The notes under the pieces are model-generated. The model searched no databases. It was not told where the DNA came from and was given only the letters and a program-made list of their open reading frames with translations. Shown one piece after another: positions 55,538 through 64,000 of a stretch of DNA of 64,000 nt. A program made the translations under genes and the position numbers. The first letter of the stretch is position 1. Each line of letters begins with the position of its first letter. The stretch is from Mycocentrospora acerina (taxonomy: Eukaryota > Ascomycota > Dothideomycetes > Pleosporales): assembly GCA_022701365.1 (NCBI GenBank), contig JAKUHH010000389.1:558001-622000 (forward strand), given 5' to 3'.

Positions 55538-57775
55538 TTAAAAGTTCATAATATCTGTGTAGCTGGTTAGTATACACATTTTCGAAAAGGATGAAATAAA
55601 ACGTGTGATTTAAAAAAAAAAAAGACTCACCTCTCCCGAAAAGTGCCCTCTTGCTCCAATCCATGGCAAGTAAACACCTTGTCCTAAAGCTGACCGACTG
55701 TGCAAAGTACACGCTACGCCATGCGTATACGGCTAGCAACCCGCCGCTGAAACTGTACCCGTTGATGTCGAAAATGGCGGCGTTGCCCACGTATGCCAGA
55801 CTACCTAGGTGAGTGTATTCAAATGCCTTGTACACGGCCTCGTCAATGTCGCCGTAGTCGATTTCATTAAGTGCCATGCCCGGTGCTGCTTGGGCTATCT
55901 TGTTGAACTTGCGGCCGAGGTACTGGCCCTGCTGGTGTGCGCGCTGGGCGGTGGCGGGGAGGGAGGTGAGCTTGGAGTCGATTTGAAAGAGGAGTTCGCG
56001 AAGCTCGCCAAAGTCGAGGGTGCCGGATTTGTCCTTGTCGTATTCTTCAAAGAGCTTGTCTAGGCGGCGGAGGTGGTTGGCTGCTTGGGGGAAGCGCTGC
56101 TTGACGCGCTTGGCGACGCTGCGCCAGTCGGAAAAGGAGATTTGGAGGGTTTCCGGGTCCTTGCCTTTCTCCCAGGCGGTGGTGCGGAGAAAGTTGACAA
56201 TGTGGTCAGAGACGTTGTTCTGGACGGTAGAGCAGTCGCCAATGGCATAGACGTCGCCGAGGGGTGAACCGTTGAGGCGGAGGTGTGTATCCGTTTCGAG
56301 GGCATGCCTGTTGTTCTGGCAATCCAGCTTTGCGGCGAGCCTTTTGCAAAAATCGGCTTGGGCAACACCTGTAGACCAAAGACAGAAGCCCATGGGGATC
56401 TCCTTGTCGATAACCTTGCCGCTCTCTTCGTCCTTTTGCGAGTAGACTATGCGGTCGGGGAAAACCTGCTTAACACGAGCGTTGACTTGTATGTCGACCT
56501 GGTCGTGTGCAAATCGCTTCTCAGCATACTGGGACAAGTTCTCGTCGTAGGTGTTGAGAATGTGACTGCGAGACTGAATGACGTGGACAGAAATCTCGTT
56601 GCGTAGGAGCCTGGGGAAAGACTAGATCAGAAACTGTTAGCGAAAGACTTCATATTCAGCACAGGAGAGTTGTGCATGGAATGCGAGATATTTACATGGC
56701 ACAGATCCTCGTTCAACATGTCGTAAAGCTCAGCGGCGAATTCAACGCCTGTTGGTCCTCCACCGCTAATCACAAAGGATAGAAGCCTTCTCCGCTCCTC
56801 GTCGGATGTGGTGGGAAGGCACGCCTTCTCGAGATTACCGACGACCGCATTGCGGATCAATCGGGCATCAGCAATGTCCTTTAAGAAATGACAGTTCTCC
56901 AGTCCCGTGACACCATGGGGGTTCGTGACAGAGCCCACACCCACGACAAGCTTGTCGTAGGGCACGTAGAAACGCTGTTCCTCGCCATTGGCCCCGAGAG
57001 CCGAGCACTCGACAAGCTTCTCGGAGAACTCGACATCCTCAGCTTTCGCCTTGAGAAAATGCCCGCGCACCCTGCGCACAATCTTCCTCACAGGCTCCAC
57101 GAGCGACCGCAGCTCGAGGGTGCCCACCGTGGCCGAGGGCAGCATGGGCGTGAAGAGAAAGTTGTTGGACGGCGAGATGACGGTGACGTGGTACTCGTCA
57201 GGGTTCAGTGTCTTCAGCAGCGCCACCGACCCCCAGCCAGTGCCCAGGATGACCAGCTTGGGCTTGTGCTTGACTGCTCTGTTCTCGGGGCAGTCATCGT
57301 CGTCGACAAAGTGCTCGGCAATGGGCAGATTCTTGGGCCCGCCTCTCTTGGGGTTCAGGGCAAGCTCCGACACGGAGAGGTTTGTTGCACCAGGGTCATC
57401 GCTGTACGTGGTTGCGTCGTAGACGAAGAAGGCAATAACGAGGGTGCCGCCAATGGCGACGAAGATGCCGAGCGCAGCCGATGTCCTGTATGCGAGTCGA
57501 AGTAGGCGCGAGCTGCGGCGAGGTGTTGGCTGAGTGGACGCGAATCGTATTGTGGAGCCGCATGTGTTGAGATGAGGCGTGCGGAGGGCAGCTGAGCCCA
57601 GCAGCTGAGAGTTGTGGCGGGCGCGTTTGGCAGCAGCAGAGGCAGCACTTGCATTGCTGCTGATGAATGTGCGCGTCTGCAGGCCCGAGGCCCGAGGCAG
57701 CCGTCTGGAGAGCAGAGAGGCCCGTGATGTGGTGTTGTAGGCGCGCGACAGCGACGCAGCCTGTCGGGGCAGCAT
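55538..57775 (-). CDS. nde1: External alternative NADH/NADPH dehydrogenase with EF-hand
   Basis: Three exons, 57775-56696, 56621-55631 and 55554-55538 (17 nt), encode 695 residues. Introns are 73 bp (GTAAAT, CTAAC, TAG) and 75 bp (GTGAGT to CAG). A long Arg/Ser/Ala-rich mitochondrial presequence precedes a membrane segment at about 97-117 (ALGIFVAIGGTLVIAFFVY). The FAD Rossmann motif LVILGTGWGSVALLK is near 172 and the NAD(P) motif FVISGGGPTGVEFAAEL near 330. An EF-hand loop DKDKSGTLDFGE lies near 552 within an insertion typical of the calcium-regulated Neurospora NDE1 type. The C-terminus GYSFSGGLLAVYAWRSVYFA and LFGRD is the membrane-anchoring end. The enzyme oxidises cytosolic NAD(P)H and reduces ubiquinone without proton pumping. 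The last exon adds only DIMNF; an acceptor at 55564 would instead give ATQIL. Confidence 0.92.
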
Positions 57776-58530
57776 TGCGGTTGTGGTTGTAGTGGTGGTG
57801 GGCGGCAAGGGAGCGAAGAAGAAAGCCAATGGCAGCCGTGGGCAGACTATATCATGAGGGCAAAGCCAAGAGAGAAAAGAAAAGACTCTGTAGGCAGAAA
57901 TCAAGGAGATGAAAGGAATGCAGAGTGCGCAGCTGAGAAACGTTTCTCTGCACATGCCATGCTCCCACCCATTGCTTAGCTCTGCCTTTACGTCACTACC
58001 TACACATCGGAGCTACGCGGCGCGATCCACAGACCAAGCTTTGACGGCGGCCGATTACAACGTGGGCCCCATGCCGTGACATGCCATGACATGCCATGAC
58101 ATGTTTGCAAGGCGTTCGTTCGTTGTTGGCTGCTTATTTTGACGCCTGGGGAGTGCAATTCATTTCCATCGACAAGTGCAATGTGCTCGTGTGTTGATGC
58201 GTGCTCCCATTTACATGTTGTATCGTATCATATCATATCGTCTCCTCCCCTCTCACCCCCACCCCCACCACTCAATCCCATCAGCATGCACGTCCGACGC
58301 TCGAACGGAATCGCCGGAACGCCCGTCATGTCTACATGTATCCACAGCATCCCAATGGCGCAAGGGGAATCGTCTAGTCAGAAAAGCTCGACTCATAGGC
58401 ATACAAGTGTCAAAATACATGTCGTCTCCAGCATCCAGCCTTGCACCCACCCAATATGTACAACCCCTCTGCACTGACTGACCCCGTCGCCTGAGCACGA
58501 CTACTCAACAACACTCCTCAGAACACCCCC
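57776..58530. other. Intergenic; short repeats
   Basis: Three copies of ATGCCATGAC (first with one mismatch) lie at 58071-58100. CCCCACCCC blocks follow near 58255. No gene recognised. Confidence 0.5.
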
Positions 58531-60690
58531 TCAACACGACCAAACACCCACGGTGCCGTCCCTGCGACCCTCCACCAAGAATCCGTCTTTGATGCGCACG
58601 TGCTCGATGACTGAGCCGCCCGTAGACTCTTCGTCTGCACCGGGTCCACAGCTCCAGTGTCGGCCGTCCGTCTTGTCGTATACCTTGACTACATTCTCGC
58701 CCGCTGCCGTGGCAATGCGGCGAGAGTCAAACATCATGCTAGTTACGGGCTGATCGTAGGCGTAGGCGTCGTGGATGGAGCCTGTGCGGAGATCCCAAAT
58801 CTACTAGCGTTAGCAAATCACAAAGAATCCATTGCCAGCAATAAGCAATCAGCAATGAACAATCAACAACTTACCCGTATGCTCCTGTCAGCGCTGCCAG
58901 TGACAAGATGAACGTCGTCAAACTGCAGGGCGGTCACGGGTCCTGTATGTCCCACCAGGCTGCGATGCACCTGGCCACTTCGAAGATCCCAGAGACGCAC
59001 CATTCCATCTGCCGTTCCGCAAGCTAGCGCAGCATCAAACACCTGGATCGCTCCTACAAAGTCGGCAGATGTGTCCATGGCACGCCCAGTCTGCCGCCAC
59101 TGGCCGCTGTTTGTTGTTGTTGTCGTTGCAGAGGCTTGTGCTGCAGCCCAGAGTACGTCGAGTGTCTGCACGCATCGTCCCTTGACCAGATCCCATTGCC
59201 TCAGCGTCTTGTCTGCCGAGCCAGAAACCAGCGTGTCGCCTCGGAAGTGCAGTGCCGTGACTTCGTCTACGTGCGACTCGAGCGAGAACAAGGGGCAGTC
59301 TTGCATCATGGTGGCCGGCGGTGCAGGCGGAGCGTCTGCGGGGTTTTCAAAAGCCAGTCCATCCTCGTCGTCCTCGTCAGAATCAGACTTGTTTATCCGA
59401 TTATCCGTGGGTGCGTATTCGGCCTTGCTCAAGTCCCACAGGCGGATTGTCGCATCAACGGATCCAGTAGCAACAATGTTCTCTTCCACTTGCAGACAGC
59501 GCACCGAGGACAGATGACCCTCGAGCATGCCTATGCAGCGCCCAGCGTTCAGATCCCATACTCTAACCGTGTCGTCTAGTGCTGCCGTGACCAGCGTACC
59601 CCAGGGCGCGTCGAAATCCAGTGCTGTGATGGCGTCGTTGTGTGCTGGCAATTCCTTAATCTTGGACCCTGACTCGAGGTGTTCGTGGAGGATGGGCATG
59701 GATATGCGCCGTGTCGGCCTCTTGCTCTTCTTCGTCTTGTTTGGGGGCAGCTTCTGGTATATCGACTCTGACATGAAGTCGTCCCTGCCCTCTTCCTGCT
59801 CTTCGCTTGTGGGCTCAATCACCTTGGGCGCCAGTGCAGCTTCGTCTTCCAGCTCTTCCTGCAGGTCGTCGATTTTGTTGTCCACCTCCAACAGCTCCTG
59901 CTCCAGCTCGGCCTCTTCAATCTCCAGGCCCGCCAAGCGATCCAGCACCATTTTGCGCATCGTGTTTAGGTTTGAAATCTTGTTGTCGATTTCGTGTATT
60001 TCTGCCACACACATGTGCTTGCGGACGCCCATCATCTCCAGTCGGTGGCCCATGCTGTGCTTCTGGTTCTTCAGCTTCTTCATCGAAGGCGGGGTATTCG
60101 CATCTTCCTCGTCGTCGCCCCTGCCGATCAGCTTCTGCCCCCTCGCGTTGTGCTTGCCATGCTTGGTGTGTGTGTTGGGCTCCTCGGGCAGCGAGGCCTG
60201 GAAGCCCTGGAACAGCGAAAAGGAATTCTTGTCCTCGGGGATGCTGTGCAGCAGCTCGTCGGAGATGAATGACAGCGCGCGCTGCTGGATCTCGGGGACG
60301 GAGATCCTCGAGCGCACAATCTCGCGGGGCGTCGTCTGGGCAAAGGAGAAGACGGAGCGCTGCAGGCCCGGGCGCCTGAGCTCGCGGGACAGCTCGCCCA
60401 GGGCATTCTGGTAGTGCTGCGAGACGCCCTCGGCGCCAATCAGGCTCCCGGCCGTGGCGGTGACCTTGCGGCCAAAGGCTTGCAGCTGGCGGGTCTGCGG
60501 CAGACGTCAGCGTCACGGCGTCTAGGCACACGAGTGGTGTGGCGAAGAGGGTTTTGCGTGGTCAAATTACATCAGGCAGACTGTCCATGAGCCCGCCCTC
60601 CTCGTCGTCCGAGTCGGGCAAGGGGCGCGGGCTCGTGGAGCGCCCGCGGGTGGGCGAGCCAGCATTGCGGCGGGCAGAGAACGGCGGCAT
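58531..60690 (-). CDS. mdv1: Mitochondrial division protein 1 (Mdv1/Caf4, WD40 adaptor)
   Basis: Three exons, 60690-60571, 60494-58875 and 58800-58531, encode 669 residues. Introns are 76 bp (GTAATT, CTGAC, CAG) and 74 bp (GTAAGT, CTAAC, TAG). The N-terminal part (TRQLQAFGRKVTATAGSL, then SRISVPEIQQRALSFISDEL) matches the Fis1-binding region of the family. A coiled coil runs about 205-262 (EIHEIDNKISNLNTMRKMVL then EEAELEQELLEVDNKIDDLQ). From about 316 a seven-bladed WD40 propeller follows, with ALDDTVRVWDL, TGSVDATIRLWDL, SGSADKTLRQWDL, GTADGMVRLWDL and TGSADRSIRIWDL, the last restored by splicing intron 2. An acidic SDSDEDDEDG insert lies between blades. The protein links Fis1 on the outer mitochondrial membrane to the dynamin Dnm1 for fission. 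Confidence 0.93.
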
Positions 60691-61123
60691 GCGGGCAGCT
60701 TGGCTGTGGCCGGCGGTGGTGTGCGTGCGAGGGCGGGGCAGGCTGCCTATCTCATGGTTCTGCGGCCAGGCGCGCCGAGATGGGTCCCGTGACGGGTGCG
60801 AGGGCGGGCGGCAGTGGTGTGTCGGGTGGGCGTGGAGGCGGAGGTGGGTGTGCCTGTCGCAACATGTCCGTCGTCTTTTGCATGTCCTGCCATGGCTGGT
60901 CGGTTCGGTTCCGCCTGCCAGGCTTGTGCGTCATTCCCGCTGGCCGATACTCGGGCCTACTGCGCGCCCAGGTCCCCATAGGTAGATATCTAGCACCGCT
61001 GCGTGCCAGAGCTGGGTACGATGGCTGCTCTGCGCTCTCTCTGCACTCTCTCTGCACACTTCTGCACTCTCTCTACACGCCTCTGCACGCCTCTGCACTC
61101 GCCCTGCACTCGCCCAGCCCACC
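60691..61123. promoter_or_regulatory. Divergent intergenic region of mdv1 and chorismate mutase
   Basis: GC-rich, 433 bases between start codons. CTCTGCAC repeats at about 61031-61110 sit just upstream of the chorismate mutase start and may lie in its leader. Confidence 0.45.
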
Positions 61124-62214
61124 ATGGATGCCGCCATTGACCTCTCCGACGCCTCCAAGGCCCTCGACCTGGCCAACATCCGCTTCCAGCTCATGTACTG
61201 TGCCTTTTCCCATAGTCATTCCAAGCCCCATAGTCATACCAAACCCCATAGTCACACTCATAGTCACACTCATACCCATACCCATACCCATACCCATACT
61301 CATACCCATCCACATACCCATTCACATATCCACACCTATCCCTATCCTTATACCTATACATAGACACAGACTCGTACACATACACCCCCAATCTAACACC
61401 CCTCCCCCAGCCGTCTCGAAGACACAATCACCTTCCACCTCATCGAACGCGTGCAATTCCCCCTCAACAAGACCATCTACATCCCCGGCGGCGTCGACAT
61501 TGGCACCAGCTCCCTCAGCCTGCTCGACTGGATCCTGCGCGAGCAAGAGCGCCTGCAGTCCCTCGTGCGCCGCTACCAGTCCCCAGACGAGTACCCCTTC
61601 TTCCCAGACGTCCTGCAGGAGCCCATCCTCAAGCCCCTGCACTACCCGCGCATCCTGCACCCCAACTCGGTCAACGTCAACGCCAAGCTCAAGGAATGCT
61701 ACATCTCGCACATCATGCCCGCCGCCTGCGTCCAGACGGGCCGCGAGGACCGGGGTGAGTCGCAGGAAAACTACGGCTCCGCTGGCACCTGCGACGTCAT
61801 GTGTCTGCAGGCGCTGTCGCGGCGCATCCACTTTGGCAAGTTTGTTGCAGAGGCAAAGTTCCAGAAGGAGACGCAGCGCTTTGTCGACCTGATTAAAAAC
61901 GAGGATAGAAAGGGCATCGATGAGGCTATTACCAATGCTGCTGTCGAGAAGCAGGTCCTTGAGCGACTACGCCTCAAGGCCAAGACGTATGGGACTGACC
62001 CGGATTCTGGCGCGGATGGCCTGTCAAAAGTGAATGCTGATGCCGTCGTGGCCATGTACAAGGTTAGTCTTTTGTCTTTCTTAATCTTTTCTCTTTTGGT
62101 AATCGTGTTTTTCTCTTGGCTTACAATATTCAACAGGACTGGGTCATCCCATTGACAAAAGAAGTCGAGGTCGAGTACCTCATGCAGCGACTGATAGGCA
62201 CCCAATGGGAGTAA
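61124..62214 (+). CDS. ARO7: Chorismate mutase
   Basis: Three exons, 61124-61194, 61411-62062 and 62137-62214, encode 266 residues, the usual length for the fungal AroQ enzyme. Introns are 216 bp (GTACTG donor, CTAAC branch, CAG) and 74 bp (GTTAGT to CAG). The sequence MDAAIDLSDASKALDLANIR then RLEDTITFHLIERVQFPLN is the dimer-core helix with the active-site Arg; NSVNVNAKLKECYISHIMP and GSAGTCDVMCLQALSRRIHF form the regulatory and catalytic region, with the family-typical GKFVAEAKF and DWVIPLTKEVEVEYLMQRL ending. It converts chorismate to prephenate, committing flux to Phe and Tyr; fungal forms are usually activated by Trp and inhibited by Tyr. Intron 1 contains a CATACC-type tandem repeat. 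Confidence 0.93.
61205..61345 (+). repeat. CATAGTCA/CCATAC hexamer-like tandem array inside chorismate mutase intron 1
   Basis: CATAGTCA-type units at 61211-61271 grade into (CCATAC)n at about 61271-61310 and degenerate CATATCC units. The array occupies most of the 216 bp intron; read as protein it gives a spurious His/Thr repeat. Confidence 0.85.
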
Positions 62215-62478
62215 CATCTCCCTTGGGAGTTTGGATATACAAGTGTGTGTGAAGGGTTGGAAGAAAGAAAAAGAGAGAGAGAGAGAGAGAGAGAAGAGAC
62301 ATCTTTGAATAAAAATTATCCCCTTTGACCAGGGTTAAAAAAACACATTCTTAGCAAATGATAGACGGAAACATGATAAATATCCAAAGTTCATCACAAC
62401 ATCATCATTATTGCTGCCGGACACTAGACTACTAGGTACCATCCATCACCACTACTACTACTCCTCCTCCTCCTCCTC

Positions 62479-63799
62479 TCACAACTTCCTCGCCTTGGCC
62501 GGCCCCTGCACAGGCAGCGCATCCACAACGCCAGAATACCTCAACAAGCCAATATTCTCCGTCGTGTTGGTCGTCTTGTACTTGTTCTGCCCGCCAAACT
62601 CAAACAGGAAGTTCATGGGGAACCCAACCTCAAAGTCCACCGCCGAGTCAATCTCATCCACCTCCTCCTCGCTCAGCTCCAGCGCCAGCGCCTCGATATT
62701 ACCCTTTAGGTGCTCAATCTTGCGGCCACCGATAATCGGGTACACGTGTGGGTACTTGCTCCTGACGTATGCGAGCGCAACGCTAGTAATAAGTGTGTTC
62801 TTTGCCTTTGCAATGACCTCGAGCTTCTGCGAGATCTTGACTGCCTTGTCGGATGCGGGGCCAAACTTGCGGCCCTCGCTGTCCTTGCGTTGTTCTTCCG
62901 ACTTGAAGTTGCCGGCTCCGAGGGCGCCCCAGGGGCAGAGGGCCATGCCTTCGTCGCGCGCCATGGGGATGATTTCGCGCTCAAAGTCGCGGTCGGCGGC
63001 GGACCAGCGGCCTTGGTAGACGCTGAAGCCGCGGAGGCCGTGGTTACGGGCGTCTTTACAAGGTTGTTAGCACTCAATTAACTTGTGTGGTAGGATAGAT
63101 TGTAGATGAAGCTTACATTCGTTTGCCTTGCTGACTACCCACGCTGGTGTGTCACTGACACCCAGGTATAGCACCTTTCCGCTTGCCACGAGGTGGTTGA
63201 GGCTCTGCATCAGTTCCGGGATGCTGGTGGTAAAGTCCCACCAGTGCACGTACAACAGATCAATGTAGCTCGTCTGCAACTTCTTCAACGACGCCTCAAG
63301 CGAGACCTTGAGCGACTTTGTGCTGTTTCCTGCGTAGTTGATGCGCTGGCGAGGGCTCTTGTGCGGGTTGGGATAGCAGGTTGTGAACTTTGTCGCCAGG
63401 ACAATCTCGTCCCTGACATTGCGCTCCGTCATCCACTCGCCGATCCACGTCTCCGACTCTTCATTCTGGTAGTTGTTTGCACTGTAATACAAAAAAAAAG
63501 AAGAAGTCAGCAACTCGTTCACATGTCTATATAAGCTTCTCATGCTGTGTTGGGGAAACACAACGCGGGACAGTCAAGACCTACGTGTCAATAAAGTTTC
63601 CGCCCTGCTCGTGGAAATAGTCCAAAATCTCAAACACCGTCTTCTTGTCGCAAGTACCCATCATACCCGACCACGCGTCGCCAAAGTTCATCGCTCCGAG
63701 GCATAGCGGCGAGACACGCACGCCCGCCGTAGGCGACAGAATGCGCTGGAAGTCGAGGAGCGACTTTGGCTGGGGGGCATCGCCAAAGGGAGAAGGCAT
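62479..63799 (-). CDS. Aldo-keto reductase (aryl-alcohol dehydrogenase / norsolorinic-acid-reductase-like)
   Basis: Three exons, 63799-63585, 63481-63117 and 63053-62479, encode 384 residues. Introns are 102 bp (GTAGGT to CAG) and 62 bp (GTAAGC, CTAAC, AAG). The catalytic tetrad is visible as D71 and Y76 (FIDTANNY, restored by intron 1), K103 (LATKF) and H151 (YVHWW). The segments VSPLCLGAMNFGDAWSG, SKANEYARNHGLRGFSVYQG and YPIIGGRKIEHLKGNIEALA complete an NADP-binding AKR9-type enzyme. Relatives include yeast AAD enzymes and the norsolorinic acid reductase-like group, but no polyketide cluster is present, so aryl aldehyde reduction is the safer inference. The gene is convergent with chorismate mutase; the 3-prime ends are 264 bases apart. 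Confidence 0.9.
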
Positions 63800-64000
63800 A
63801 TTGAGGGTTGCGGTTTCAATTGATGAGGAGGTATAATAGTGGTAGTAGTAGTATGGAAAGCAGTAGATGTGCGGCAGCTTCTACAATTGCAATCACTAGG
63901 CTTGTAGTTGCTAGATTTGAAAGCCGGGACAGCTGTATGCTTTATACATTTTGTACCAGAGCTGCGACATGCTCATGACGTAAACAGCCCCGTCGCTCAC
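63800..64000. other. Upstream region of the aldo-keto reductase gene
   Basis: GTAGTAGTAG repeats lie near 63840-63852, within about 50 bases of the start codon. No other feature is seen before the window ends. Confidence 0.4.

Noticed and set aside
61195..61363. His/Thr repeat peptide following the start of chorismate mutase
   Set aside because: It is the intron 1 tandem array read as protein; splicing restores the enzyme.

Overview
This window is nuclear DNA of a filamentous ascomycete (Pezizomycotina). The reasons are short introns of about 45-220 bp with CTAAC/CTGAC branch sites and GTRNGT-type donors, gene families typical of that group, and an intron-bearing nuclear tRNA-Tyr. A Dothideomycete is my best guess, but that is inference. 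I reconstructed about 22 well-supported protein genes, most of them spliced, with reading frame checked across each junction, plus one tRNA and several weak or broken loci.

Layout. 0-12 kb is gene-poor: a methyltransferase remnant, a mitochondrial amphipathic-helix protein, a Cys-rich single-pass surface protein and an AhpD-like protein. 12-19 kb has a small secreted protein, a 4 kb desert, and a Gln-repeat protein with three CxxC zinc modules. 19.7-26.5 kb is a divergent chromatin pair: a SNF2/PHD remodelling ATPase and a Clr2-type silencing factor, separated by an 840 bp promoter holding a purine-rich minisatellite. 27-36 kb has an FAD monooxygenase, a microsatellite-rich desert, a thioredoxin-fold protein, a bZIP factor and an AIG1/FAR-17a membrane protein. 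36.8-40 kb is empty. 40-48 kb has a Tfc7-like histidine phosphatase, a tautomerase, a cyclopropane-fatty-acid synthase, RNase H2 subunit C under a cluster of MluI cell-cycle boxes, and a polytopic membrane protein. 48-64 kb is dense: Esf1, a 55-residue microprotein, a nucleotidyltransferase-like protein, tRNA-Tyr, a Ca-binding external NADH dehydrogenase, the fission adaptor Mdv1, chorismate mutase and an aldo-keto reductase.

Together. Most genes are housekeeping: rRNA processing, mitochondrial respiration and division, aromatic amino acids, Pol III transcription and genome maintenance. No secondary-metabolite cluster, transposon with intact coding capacity, or CRISPR is visible. The features most worth a second look are the Clr2/SNF2 pair, the MCB cluster before RNase H2C, the microprotein, the AG|GC intron, repeat-bearing introns and in-frame 3n introns. 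All intron calls are read from sequence and lack transcript evidence.
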